From: Nelumbo lutea | Taxonomy: Eukaryota; Streptophyta; Magnoliopsida; Proteales; Nelumbonaceae | Length of the DNA stretch: 64,000 nucleotides | NCBI GenBank assembly: GCA_022828595.1 | Contig: JAKGHH010000003.1 | Span: 12,462,934 to 12,526,933 of the forward strand | Direction: 5' to 3' | Part shown: positions 48,810-62,132 of the stretch, piece by piece | How positions within the stretch are numbered: position 1 is the first letter of the stretch | Layout of the letters: each line of letters begins with the position of its first letter | Translations under genes and position numbers: made by a program | Notes under the pieces: generated by a model | What the model saw: only the letters and a program-made list of their open reading frames with translations | Told to the model about the DNA's origin: nothing | Databases searched by the model: none

Positions 48810-49321
48810 TAGACCTGTTCATGGGTCGGGCTGGGCCGGGCTCAAGCCGGGCTTTGACTCTTTATTAACAGAAAATTGTTAGGCCCGAGCTCGAGCCCGG
48901 CCCAACCAACGGGCCTATAACTTGGGCTCGATCCCGGCCCTAATGAAAAGCCCGAAGCCCAAGCCCGAGCCCGAGCCCGAAGCCCGACCTAATAAAAGAA
49001 ATTCAAAATTTTCCCTATTCAAATGGACATTTTCTATTTTAATTTAGATGCTTTTCCCCCTATTTAAATGAACAATGGGCCTACAAGTGAATCAATGTCC
49101 TTCTCAAATCAAAAAATTTATTCAAATAGACATCACATAGGATTTTTACTTAGGTTTAACTATAGGTCGGGCCGGGCTGGGCTATTTTGGCAAAGCCCGA
49201 GCCCGGCTCGAATTTTATGCGGGCTGGGCTTTTTGGCTCGAGGTTAAGCCCGCGGGCCAAAAATCCTGTTCAAGCTCGTCCAAGGGTTGGGCCGGGCCGG
49301 GCCGGCCCATGAACAGGTCTA
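48810..49321. mobile_element. hAT-type MITE, 512 bp, GC-rich, tagacctgttcatggg ends
   Basis: The left end tagacctgttcatgggtcgg and the right end ccggcccatgaacaggtcta are near-perfect inverted repeats, extended inward by gggccgggct/agcccggccc motifs. A perfect 8-bp TSD, atcccaac, lies at 48802-48809 and 49322-49329. The AT-rich middle has no coding capacity. Confidence 0.92.
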
Positions 49322-49349
49322 ATCCCAACTTGGTCTTTATTTTCTACTC

Positions 49350-49351
<2 letters not shown>

Positions 49352-49422
<71 letters not shown>
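49352..49422. repeat. (CT)n microsatellite, about 70 bp
   Basis: Uninterrupted CT dinucleotides lie just outside the hAT MITE. Confidence 0.95.
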
Positions 49423-49424
<2 letters not shown>

Positions 49425-49584
49425 GTATATTTGCATGTACAAGAAACTGGATTGTTCACCAATACCTCAACCCTAACCCAAACGAAGTTAAAAAAACTCT
49501 AACCCTAATCCTAACCCAAACTTTCATATTTTGTAAATCTAAATCATTCAAATTTTCAAATAACGTGTTTATGTAATTAGATCA

Positions 49585-50086
49585 TAGGGGTGGATTTGAG
49601 CCACACCAAGCCAAGTATCTAGCTATTCGAGTTAGGCTCGCCAGTAAACTATGAGGATTGAGCTCGATTCAAGCTAAAGACTTTAGCTTCAATTTAGCTC
49701 GAGTCAAAAGCTCGCAAGTTCAATCTCGACTCAGCTCAAGTTCAATTGTCAGCCAAATGTTTTATATATAAAAATAAAATTTTATACATATAAAAAATTA
49801 TTTTTTATTTGACATATAAAATTAAGAATTACAAAAAGTAGTTATTATTATATATAAAAACATAAAAATGTTATATATATTCATATAATATTATTTTTTA
49901 TATGTATAATATGTATGTATGTAAAAGCTCAAATTTGCAAACCCTACGATTTGAGCTTTATTGAGCTCAAGCTCGACTCAATTAGCAAATGAGCCTATAT
50001 ATTGGGCTCAAAGTTTGATTTAAATTGAACTTTTCATGAGCCGAGCTCAAATAGCTCATGAAAAACTTGGCTCATGGCCACCCCTA
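49585..50086. mobile_element. hAT-type MITE, 502 bp, taggggtgg / ccaccccta ends
   Basis: Ends taggggtgg and ccaccccta are exact inverted repeats, continued imperfectly by gagctcaa-type motifs on both sides. The flanks ttagatca (49577-49584) and ttagatcg (50087-50094) match at seven of eight positions, as an aged hAT TSD. AT-rich core, no coding capacity. Confidence 0.88.
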
Positions 50087-50094
50087 TTAGATCG

Positions 50095-51571
50095 GATTTG
50101 GATTTTGCAATTTGTATCTGATTAATAATCGGATCAGATTTGAATTTGACTCTATTTGATCCGGTTCAAATATGAATTCGATTATATTACAATATTTATG
50201 GATTTTAATATATAAATATATTTAAAATTATAAAAATATTTACTATATATGAATTTATATATAGTAAATCCATTCTATTATATTTATATTGATTTATTAT
50301 ATAAAAGTTGAAAAATAATTAACTTTTATTTTTTTGTATTTAAAAAAAAAAATTAAAGTAGATTCAGACTAAATCCAAATTTAATCCAAGTTCACTATGA
50401 TTCGAATTCTAATCCGAGGCCTTCAAATCCGATCAGATTTCAGGCTAAATTTGAAAGCAAACGTAGAAGGGATTCGAATTTTACTAAATCTGATCCGAAA
50501 CCCATCCGTTTACAGCGATAGGTCTAACTCCAACATGACATTCACCCAACCCTGCTTTTTTGGGATTTGGCTTCTAATTGGGTTCCAGGTTGACCTGGCC
50601 CAAGTTGCACTCCATTATAGCCTACCTTGAGAGTCAGTCAGGATTCGAAAACTTTCTGTCTCCCTTTCTTTATATATATAAAACCTAATCTTGAGACCAG
50701 TTGCAGCAGTTCAAATGCACACGATGACATGAACTGAGATGCTTCAGCATAAAGGCGGAGTTTTCATATGGATGGCTAATGGCTTTCACTGTTTGAGCTC
50801 TGTGTCCTTTGTTTCAATTTATTTATGTTTTCTCACTTTTGCAGGGTCAGAAACTTTTGCCTCACATCCATACCCTCAAATCAATGGAAGAATATTTTAC
50901 CAAAAAAAAAAAAACGAGATCAATGGAAGAACGATAAAGCATCTTCAATTGTGTTCTTCCTTTTTTTTATGAACAACAATTGTGTTCTACTTCTACCTTA
51001 TTACACCTACCAGTACCATCTGAGGGGTCCCATCACCACAGTAAGATAAACAAATAACCTGTAAGCACTCAAACTATTCCATTCTTCTTGGATGGTTGCA
51101 GAAGCAGAAGCACGATGAATGATCTGGATGACAAACTCCATGGTATTATATATTTATGAGTATCCAATGAAAATAGCTAGCCAGACAGTTAGACCTGAAC
51201 CTATAAGATGGCGTGGTCGTGTCCGTGTGGGGGGCTCTCCTCATCCTCAAACTGGGCACCATTCATTTTGGAAATCGGAATCTCTCAAGCGCCAGCTACG
51301 GATTTGAGCTTTATCTCTACACGTACAAAAAGAAAAGATCACTACTTGTCTCCTTTTCACTGGTAAGTGAAAACGGCAAAAGTAGATAGAATGAAATTAT
51401 CATCACCAACTTACTTGCTAGTTGCTACAGAGTAGTTGATACCCGCTATCTCAAGTTTTGGGAATTTGGTCAAACAAGGGAATGATTGGATCAAAGCATT
51501 ATCACCAACCTGAATTATTAATGTAAAATGGCACCTAACCAATATGTGAGCCATTGACCTAGGGTCTCATG
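50095..51571. other. Intergenic DNA with a degenerate gatccgatt-type repeat
   Basis: 50095-50530 is built of variants of ggatcagatttgaatt / aaatccgatc, resembling 29370-29480. It may be an older MITE whose ends I cannot define. The rest holds short chance ORFs only. Confidence 0.4.
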
Positions 51572-51797
51572 CAAGGTTCAAAGTTTTGATACAGTCTGAT
51601 ACGCTAAATTGGGTGTATCGGACTTTTTATCAACACTCTTTTATATTTCGTTTTAGTTTTTTTTTTTTTTTTAAATATGTTCAGGGGGTCAGTGAAAGGC
51701 CTGATTACCCCCTGAAACAGGTTATACCCCGAAATTTTTTGCATTTTTGTATATTGGTGATTCATTGATACAATACGTATCAAAATTTTAAACATTG
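51572..51797. mobile_element. hAT-type MITE, 226 bp, copy B of the caaggttcaaagtat family
   Basis: Left end caaggttcaaagttttgata, right end tatcaaaattttaaacattg. The flanks gtctcatg (51564-51571) and gtctcttg (51798-51805) match at seven of eight positions. The interior shares the ggtgtatcggac and ccctga motifs of copy A. Confidence 0.82.
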
Positions 51798-54700
51798 GTC
51801 TCTTGCATTTTACATCTTCTGTCACTGAATTCAAGGAAGTAATAATTGTGCACTCAACCAAATCAACTTACGTTGCGTTTGTCTTTTATGTAAACTTCAT
51901 ACATCTAAAACTCAAATTATAGAGTTTCATGCATTTTAAAAGTGATAATTGATGTTAAAATATATCGATAAAATTGTTGTATTATTTATATTGATTTTTA
52001 ATGAAAAATTCAACTGATGAAAAACTTCACGCTGAAAACAAATACGGAAAAATACAAACCGATGGTGACATCAAAAACAGCTTCACAGAAAACTTGGGCT
52101 TATCGGGATTTGGGGGCACTTAATACTATGGTGTGCACCCTCTATATTTTGCAGCATCTTCCTATTTTCAGAATTCGAAGTAAGCAAAAGCAAATCAGAC
52201 TTTGCAATATTCTCATGCATTACATTAGGGGTGGAACGAACAGAGAGCCTTGTAACTGCTCAGTATATTCTGAATTATACTGAGAAGTGAGAACCTTGTT
52301 GTTGTCTTCAAGGTCACCTTCAACCGTGCAACGAACTTTATTTCACCACAAAAAAGCAAATCTCTCGTCAACTAATTGACATATAGACTGGCCGATGATA
52401 ATAGCTCGATCACAAAGCATTTGTGTATGTCATTTTCAGAATTCGAAACAGCAGTTAGCCACGGACTTGGCTTTGGGATGTATAGACCGGTGACCCGTCC
52501 ACTCACAGCCTGTGGTTACGCGGATGATTTTGTCCCGTGCATGGCCCCGTTCGTCTTCTTTTGGAGGGATTGCCGACGGGGAGAGTTGGAAGAAGCAACT
52601 TCCATTTCATTTCTCTCTGCAATCCAAAAACGAAAGACAAGTTTTCATCTCAATGTATCTGGATAAGACTGCTGGTACGGAGAAAAGGACCCTCGGCACC
52701 TTAGAAGCAACAAGGGTCAAGGAGAGATAGAGAGGGTCTTCATCTGGATCGACAACCAGACATACATTTCGTCTCTTTGTGTCTGTGCATTCTCTTCGCC
52801 AAGATGATACGCAATCCTTGGAAGATCTCTCTGAATCTAGACAATTACGACAGCAGCCAGTCACTGATCTGGCGATTCGCTCCTCTGTTCGGAATGAGGG
52901 GATAAGACACCGGTACCGATTCCTTTAATTTGCACCTCCTCTTACAGTCATTAGACGCGTGGCTAGACATAATTTTCAAACACAGGCCCATAATATTTGT
53001 CATATTTGGCTGCGTTTCTGGATTGGACATATTGGACTTATACACACACCCTTTAATTATGTTTTAGGCTTTGGAAATTGGAATCATAACAACGAAAAGA
53101 TGGTTTGAAACTTGAATTGAAGGGACCGTGAGTGGGCAACGTTTAAGAAGATATCGTCTCATGAGGAAGATTTTTTGTATTCACACTTGAATATGAATAG
53201 GATATGGGAATGAATGAAGGATGATTTGCCTTCAATTTTTCATCTTAGGCTTAGTTTGGAATCAATACAAATGCAAATATGTAAAGTGTAAAATCTTATA
53301 TTTTGTATGTATTTGCATTGCATGTACATATTTACATTCATATTCTTTTCAAACTGAGCCTTAATTTCTATTAGAAATTTGAATACATGTCATATTGGCT
53401 GTTAGACTGTGATAGGTTTTCTCCTTGTATTGGCAGGCTTAGGGTTGGGAACAGAAAAAAAATTGCTGCTTGTTAGGGACCTCATTACCTCCCCATTAGA
53501 GCTTATTTGAACGAGTGATGTCAATGTTATAAAAAACCAACTCAGAACCCGAACCACTTTGGTCATCAGTTTCAAGATCCAATTCAATTATAAAGGACTG
53601 TATGTTTCAATTTAAAAAAAAAATAATAAAAATTAATTAAAATTAAAAATAAAGATTGGCTAAAATCATTGTTGGAAGACCACTTACGTCAACAGATCAT
53701 TGATCAAATCAACAGTTTTTATCAAAGAAACAGATTAAGAGTAAAATGGAGCCAATTGACTGAACGGTTAATTCTAAGCCGAACGGTCCAAATGTTTGGA
53801 TCAACAGGCGTTCAAAAACTATGAACAACTAATGTAGTGTTCAATATTCATTATTATAATTAATTAAATATCAAAAATATTTTTGATCCAGAGTTTGAAT
53901 CTGTACCTACTACCTGCAAAGCGAGATTTTAACTATCTACGGCAGCAATGGTAGTTGCTGTTGAGACCATGCACACTCAGACTCCTCAATTACTGGATCG
54001 TAAGCTAGGATTGCAAAGGTGAAGAGCAGTAAGTTAAACTGTCGGGAGCAAATGTACTGTGGTGATCAACTGCTGCCTGCTGGTGCATTCCAATTTCCAA
54101 CCAAGAATATAATTGTCGCCTTAGTGGTTGGTAACTTGGTATCAGGTATCCGTCTTTGACCATCATCCTTCCCTACCACTGGAATAGAAGGTAGGAAAAA
54201 AAATGAAAGACACGTAGCTGGGAAAAAGACAAGGAAGAGGCTAATAAGGATGGGGAAGACTACTAGATTACCCTAAAAAGTGGTAACCAATCAGCTTATA
54301 TTCCCAATAGGCCTAGCCCTAAAAAGTATATTCGAGGCCAGGGTCAGGTATGACTGGTGCTTCTATAAAGGGCTATTAGGCCTATTAATAGAGATCAAGT
54401 CAGCCCCCCACAACGTCCTACAGCATATTTTCGCCATATATTAAAAATATCTTTCCAAGATAATCTTAGAAATAGTGATGTTATCATCAGGAGATGTTCT
54501 CAATGCACGACAGAATCACGTTTTCTTCGGGATACTTTGTACACTGCTTGCAAAAGCCATTGCAATTTGCAAGTCATCATGGCTCTCTTATTCCCTTTCT
54601 TAAAGGTCCAAAGTCCCAACAGTGAGCCAACAGAAACATTACTATTTGCTTTTTGGTGGGTAGAGATTTATAAGGAGGTGTTTGGCAGTGTATTTGTTAC

Positions 54701-57700
54701 CTTTTTGCTTCAGTGGTAATTGACTTTGTTATCCATAATAAAACCATACGCATTAGCAAAAGCCCCGTTTTCCATCTCACGAGAAATGACCCAAACAGAG
54801 TTTAATGATCATGATCCGACTTCTGAGCATATATTTATCGGTTCTTTTTCACTACTTGAATTAACACTCCAGTGATGAACATATAATCACTTGAACGTCA
54901 GCCTGACATGAATAACTTATATTCTTAAAAGGTTGTATTTTTGCAATGCAAGTCTGAAATGGATACAAAGTGAGGACCACATTATCATGCCTCTTACCTC
55001 ATTCCCAGAAAATAACCCTCCTCCTACATCTACTCTCTTTCATTTAAAGTGGTTACTTCTAGAAACAAATAAGACAGAGTCAATCTGAAGCAAAGCAAGT
55101 CAGAATTTACTTTCAGCCTATTTGCACCCATGCATTTATACAAGTGTAAATGAAATTTGCAATGCAAACAATTGAGTTTAATGGAAAATTTGTTTTGCTT
55201 CTTGAATTATATTGAAGATGTACGCATACTTGAGAGCACCTCAGTGATGGACTGACATAACCAGCATAGCATGAAGGTCAGAAATTTTTTTCTAAACTGA
55301 CCTTCAGTCCATTAGCGGAGTGTTTTTGAAGAATGGTTGAACCAAGGGTTCAAGGAATAAAAATAAACTCAGCCTTAATACACCTGGTTACATTATCAAT
55401 CAGACGCTTAATTCAAAGAGTGAATTTTTCTGTTATCTAAGAAAAACGCGCGCCTTTCTGGAATTTATATATTGTCATACATTTAAACAACCGATCAACA
55501 GCCAATCTTTATCTTCGTGCAGGCAAATAGCTTATAACAGCTAAGAAGAATTTTCTCAACGTCTGATGTATTTTAATGCTTGTGTGGGAGAGCTTTCATA
55601 CAGCAGCTTAGCTTATGATGTTACATGCATGAGTTTGAAAAACTCGAAATACCTTAAAATGATATTTGATAAAAATCCAGAAAACTAAAAACTTACATGA
55701 GCCATAAAATCAACATTTTGTTGAAACTCTCGATTAATTTATTGGAAGAAAATCAGCCAGAGCATTGAATGATGTAGAAGCCCTTTCAAGCGGTTTCTTA
55801 GGTTCTGTTTGGCGTGTTATTTTGCATGGGCTGTTGGTTTTTTAGAAATTCAGCTGTCTGTATTTTGGTCTTTTCCCATTTTGTTAGTAAAAGATCTAAT
55901 CATCGAAATCCGCAGCCTTGAAAAAACGCAAAAAGTTTATTTCGGCCTATTTTTAAAAAATTCCAAATAGAGCTTTTCGTCTTTTATTCAATTCATCCTC
56001 GCACGGATAGACGTACATTAACCAGATACTCTTTAAACTGTAAAGATCTTGACGTAAAAGCTCATATCATCTTTTGACTGTCAGAATTTCTAAAATACCT
56101 TTAAAAAAAGACTTTCTAAATGACCTTTTAACTCCTTAATATCTCAATTATCTACTAGTTACATAGAATCTAACTCCAGTCTCGTATTTTAGACATTTTA
56201 TTGTTTTGATAAGGGGTTCATAGTTTAAGTATGATTTTCAAAATGGAAGCAGATTGAATGGTCGGACCAAAAAAAAAAAAAACTAGAACTAATCACTCGA
56301 ATTTACCTTCAAACCGTTATTTCGTCAAAAACTATTTATCAGCAAATCGCTGACCCCAATTTTATTTTAAAAACCTTGGTATGAAGTATTTGGTCCTACC
56401 CTGAGATACCGCCATACACCTATAAAAGCGGAAGACTTAGGAATCATTGACATGACAGTGACAGTGCTGGTACGAAAGGTAGTGGGACTGATCGATGTTA
56501 ACTGTTTTGCGCACCAAAACACATGACATGCTAATATGCTAGAGTACCGAGAGAGAGAGAGAAAGTGTGTGCGATTGTGCCACAATCGCGAGATGAACTC
56601 TCACGGCGGCTTTTATTGAATGGAAAAGAATTTTAATAATGTGTAGTGTAGTTTCCTTAATGAGGATTTTGTGTTATCTAAATGGGTCAATGAATAGGAA
56701 GGGATTATTGGCAGATGACCTAATTTGTCTACCCTGCTCTGCCCCACCCTTCACTCCCCTATAATCAATGATTTAAATGTTGATATGTTCAATGCCCAAA
56801 AGTGGGTTTTGATGTGTATTTGATATTATTGATATTCTCATATTTGTCTTTTTTATTTTTTACCTTTTTCTGTTTTATAAGGATTATAAGGATGAGATTC
56901 AGCATCACAAGGTTTTAAAAGATACATGTATTAGTAAGTATATCTAAGTAATGAATTCAGATGGACTCCCCCACATCCCATCCTCTTCATGCATTGGGAA
57001 CATTAACCTTCTGTATTTGTCACTCATGGGAAGATGTTCCTAATTCATAGGAGGAAAATGCTGTAGGGTCCTATGGGGCATGTTCTATAGGGAATTCATC
57101 CCATCCGGTATATTTGAGTGCAATACACCCAATTGATTATTTTAAGGGAGAATGACAATTCAATCCAAGGTCAGAATTTGTAGGTTCAAAGTATATTTGG
57201 GGTAGGTGTCAATTCATGGGTGAATATGAATGCATAGACATGGATTTTTGACCTTTTGAATGTTTATAGTTCTGCATTGGAAATCAAAAATCTGCATTGA
57301 ATCTGTCGGTTATTTTTTAATTATTAATTGTCTATAAATGTGTGATATGTATACCAAAAAAAGGGAATTAGTAAAAGATGTAATAAATGCATTTTTAACA
57401 TGAATAATCCTATCATCAAGGCCTAAACCAATATATAGTATTCTGTGCAAATCAAACGCAAAAAAGGCTCTATTCTTTTTCTTTTTTAATTAGTTTAAAG
57501 AGGGGGGTTGGGGCAGTGAATTTCGATTGTATAAAAGCAACACAATTATTCAATCCGTGATTGTGCAATTATTTAGGCAGTAGTGGGCGAAAGGTGACAT
57601 TCTGCTGAGCGAACCAAAGATTTATAAAAGCATCATTTAGATTGGGCATTGGGGGACCTTCCCATTTCCCAATTAGTCATGTATTTGTGGCCAAGTCCGT

Positions 57701-58539
57701 TTCTTAGTGGCCCGCCCGAAGAACATATTCTTTGTGCCATGGGGCCCGGGTTGTTGGATTGGAAAGAGCAATACTGTGAACATGTGGAGCCCTTTCGTTT
57801 CTCTACCAAATATATGATTTCAATGCATTTTGGCAACAATAATAACTTGTTTTATATTATATATTTCCGACAAATAAGAGTGGTAGGCATTTGGGGGCAT
57901 GGTAAAATTAAAGCTAATAAACATGAAAATGCAGGTTTGAATTTTTTAAAAAGAAAATAATCATTTTAGATAACAAATTAACTGTTGAAGGTTAGGTTCC
58001 ATATGCATATCCAGCCCCCATCCCATCAACATTGGGTCATGAATCATGAACTCTTAAGCTTACTACTTTTTAAAATTAAAATTTAAAATATATCTCATTA
58101 TTTTGTGAGGAGACAATTATAAGCTGGAACAGGACGAGGCAAGAAAACAAAAATCATGTACAATGGGCTACGGAATCAATCAAGAGCGAAGATATGGTAA
58201 CTTATGTGTGTTGTACATTTATGAAAACAAAACCCGGCCAGCAATGGTTTTGTTTTATGAAAACAAAACAAGTGCCATGTCAGCAAAGTTAATATAATTT
58301 TGTCTATGTGGCACTTTTGAAAACAAAACCAATTATGTTGTCCAACACCATCACCAGAGAATTGATTTTCGGTTCATTGTAAGCCTATCTTTGGCTTTTT
58401 GATTTTTTACTAAATATGGTTCAATGGCTTTTCAAGTTTCTCAATTCAAGGAAATGGGAGAATCCGCTGTGTGAAAGCTTGAAGATGAAAGTGATTCATC
58501 TTACTATAGTTCCAGAGAGTGAGGGCTTTATTAAACTCA
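51798..58539. other. Long intergenic stretch, no gene seen
   Basis: No ORF here has recognisable domain character or a plausible exon series. Repeat-like blocks with shared vocabulary occur at about 53515-53830 and 56215-56385 (compare 32985-33270). A 96-codon frame at 52376-52666 and a 103-codon frame at 57649-57960 look like chance openings. Confidence 0.45.
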
Positions 58540-58806
58540 GGGTCTGTTTTGTTTGCAGCCAGAATTTGAATTGAAATCTTTCAAAATCGGAATCAGAAGG
58601 ATCTATTCCGACAGTCTATTTGATTTAAACAGGAATAGGAATAAAAATTGGAATCAGCAAGGATGAGATTTTATTTCTGAGGAAATGGTCATTCCCTCAA
58701 ATGGGAGAATGGGATTTTGATTCCACCTAACCTATTAATCAAATGGTTGGAATCGGAATAACCCGTTTTGATTTCAATTCCCTATTCCCGTGAACCAAAC
58801 GGGGCC
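58540..58806. mobile_element. PIF/Harbinger-like MITE, 267 bp
   Basis: The left end gggtctgttttgtttgca pairs imperfectly with the reverse complement of the right end (ggccccgtttggttcacgg). The flanks are tca at 58537-58539 and 58807-58809, a 3-bp duplication as expected of the PIF/Harbinger group. The interior is rich in ggaatcgga/ttccgatt motifs. A partial relative starts at 35402. Confidence 0.65.
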
Positions 58807-58809
58807 TCA

Positions 58810-61800
58810 ATGTTTAAGAAGAAATCCTGGACCCAATGGGGAGGGGGATGTTGGGTTTTAATCTCTATTAGGTGGGTTTACATATTCAATGAAACAATTG
58901 CATTGATGGGCTATTTTATAAGTGGGGTTAATTAAGTGATTCAGTTATGTAAAGCCTATAAACTTTAATAAGTAGGTATGGGATTTAATGGGTAGATACC
59001 ACGTTTGACCCATATAGGCTTAATGGGATCCTATTAGGTCAAAATATAAAGACTCCTAGGTTATGGTTCCTAATAGGTTAAATCATTCAGTCGCCCTCTA
59101 TTTTTTCCCCATCGGAGATAGAGAATTGAGAGAACCTTAAGCAATGAAAGATTTAACTGAGGAAAACCACACCTATCGATCCGCAAAAGTTCGACTGCTG
59201 CAATAGATACAGATATTTATATAGGAATTTCCTTAACAACTGCAGCATGATGTATGTTGGGTGCAACAAAAGTCTCTTGTTCTTTAAATGTTTTTTGTAT
59301 TGCTCTGTTTCTATAGGGGAATCATTAGTGACAGTGTTAACAGGTTCATAGCTACTTTTAACGGTTGGTATGGAATAATAAATAATAACCTGTTTGTAGA
59401 GGCAACAGTTTAGTTACTGTATGACATAGTGAATAGATACCGTAGAATCCCTTGGTAGCTTTAGTATTGGATGGATATCATTGAGAAGAAGCGAATCAAG
59501 TTGGGAATAGTCTTTCCAAAGTGGGAAGTGAATCACTGAATCTCCTATATAGCAACTCAATCTTTAATCCAATAGAGGATCTACCACGTGAAACGTGATA
59601 TACAGAGACTGCTTCGGAATAATGGACTCGGCATCCCTTTTTTGCGTTGTAGTTAGGTTTCTTTTTGTTTAATTGAAACATCATCTGATTCTACTTGTAG
59701 TTAATGTTCATAGTGTTTTACGTCCCCCTACGTAAAATACTATGTCATTATTCTGTTTTAATCGTTAATAAAAGTTTATGGTACCCCCCACCTCCCCCTC
59801 TACCCTAAGTAAAGTTTGAGGTTTAGAAAAAGCGATCCCAAATAAGTAGTTAAATAGCTTCTTTGTCATTTAATTGCATGAGCTTAGTTTACTTTTTACG
59901 GGTACAATAGCCTTTATACTTTATAGGTATCGACAATCATAAAAACCTCTCCTAAGCTTTATGATAAATTTTTGTATTGTTCACAACTACAGGGGAAGTT
60001 TTTTTTGTTAAAGTAAAAACACAGGGGGTTGTCAGAACTCAAGGGAGGTTTTTATATTTGGGACAAATGGACTCAATCCACCCCAGTACGTTTCTGAAAT
60101 GATGTCAGCTTTAACTTATTGTCACTGAAATGACAAACTCACAATTTGCTTAAGAGATAAGTGAGAGGAGAGAGATGTTTTAAGAAGAAACTACAAGTAA
60201 TGATAGTTCAGTTGCTTTGAAATGGATCATCCCTACGGATGCATTTGGAAATGATACAAATGGAGGGTAAATTTGCATTCTAGTTTTTTTTTTATCTGTG
60301 TTTAGCAATATTATATTTATGCATTGATAAATGATAGATTAATGCATATTTATATTGATAATAAGATGTAAAAGTAAATCAATAAAAAAAGAAGGAAATT
60401 TGCATTCAATCAGGCTTTTGATTAAAAAAAAACATATGCTTTATTGGAATTCATATCTGCATTCATTATAACTAAAAGTCTGCTTGGTATGAAGGTAAAT
60501 TTGTTAATACAAAACTAACCCAATTTTGCAATTTATATGAACCAGTTTATACTATATATTTGCATTCACACTTATTTGCATCTTTTCCAAACACAGCCTA
60601 AAGATTCAAAATGGCAGAGTTTGAAAGTGATTATTTCAAAAATGTCCATTAATTGATTAAAGGTAAGTGATTATTCTAATAAGTGCTCATGAGCATTGGG
60701 TGAAAATGCAATTCAAATAGGGATAGTATAGGTATTCTCAAAATGATGTGACAGTTTAAGACAAGCCAGAAAGGAAATAAGTTTATAAGCGTTTATTGAA
60801 TAAATACTTAAAAATAAATTCAAGATTTGAACTTCTTGAACTAGTACTTATTGATGTGGTTCTGGCCCAAAATAAGTACTTATTCAAATAAGCAATTATT
60901 TTTAACACTCCCAAACTAAACCTGTGACTAGAAAACCAGTCTGGAGATAAACTGCAAAATCTTGAAAGGAGTGGAACTGTGGGGGCAAAATCCCTACCAG
61001 AACTCTGTTTCTGCCTCAAAAGAAACACAGAATAAATTTGAACTGCTGCAGCTAATGTAACAAGTAATAACATATTTGGGAGCTTCAGCTGGTGATTTTG
61101 TTAAAAAACACGTTTGTACTATGGGCGGCCTGCAGAGTGTTGGAAAACATCAAGGGCGCCTCCTATATTGAATTTTAAGCTTGCCCACCGAAAGTCTACT
61201 CTATGACAGTGAAAACTGAAATCAGTTGTTACTGCTCTTCTTCTAGAATCAAAATTCTAAGCTCATAATTGTGCCATTACATAAGATAAATACTGTTACC
61301 AAACAACCCCTTAACATATATTTCTTCATGATAAGTTAACCACACAAATCCTTGAAACCATCTCTTGTTCTTTTCATTGTCATGTTCGCCAACATGTCTT
61401 GGTGTCGTGGGTTCCATTATTTTATTTTTTTTCGAGAGATGGAACACATCCTGTCAGCTCTAAGCCCGTCTTTCATGGAAATATATCAAGGGAAATTTTT
61501 TTTAGTACCCTGAATTTTGGGTAGTATGAAATTAGTATCCAAGTTTTTAAACTTATCACTCCAGTATCTAAACTTTCAAAAAAAATATCAAATTAACCCC
61601 TTAATACTGAAATTAAAAAAAAAAAACCGATAACAAGCAACTCCATTAGCTCATCGGCTCAACCGGTCTTCATTATCACATCTAACGGCCAACAATCAAG
61701 CGCCAATCAGCAGAGAATAAATAAAAAACAAAAAACAAGAATGAACGATAGGAAGTTACAGGTGAGAATGGACGTTACATGACTTTTTCTCTCTGTAAAT

Positions 61801-62132
61801 ATCTACTAATTAATGCACGAGTGATCATCCAGTTATTGCCTGAACCTTGGGCACTCTGCAGAGTTCAGATTTTCATTCTTAATTACTTTACTCAAGCTTC
61901 CAACTACAGAAATGTTCTTGATTCAAAGGTTGAGCATTCCTGCTAGCAATACTCGAGGGCGTTAAAGAAGAGCTTGCATACTTGAAGTCCGAGTTGAATT
62001 TTACGAATTCATAGAGACAATAACGAGAATACGTATGTCATTCTGTAGAGTTAAAATCTGATACACAAAGTAAGAAAAAAAAAAAAAAAAAAAAGAACAA
62101 GGAAAGCAGAAGCCTCTATTAATTCCTTCCTC
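58810..62132. other. Intergenic DNA, no gene seen
   Basis: AT-rich, with a poly(A) run of about 22 at 62074-62095. No protein-like ORF, RNA gene or defined transposon end was recognised. Confidence 0.45.

Noticed and set aside
49455..49520. Telomere-like ccctaa motifs
   Set aside because: Only a few degenerate, interrupted units occur; too short to call an interstitial telomeric array.
52376..52666. 96-codon plus-strand ORF with a YADD-like string (GYADDF)
   Set aside because: No other reverse-transcriptase motif surrounds it and no LINE or LTR structure is present; the match is chance.
57649..57960. 103-codon plus-strand ORF
   Set aside because: No recognisable domain or conserved flanking exon; opposite-strand frame equally open.
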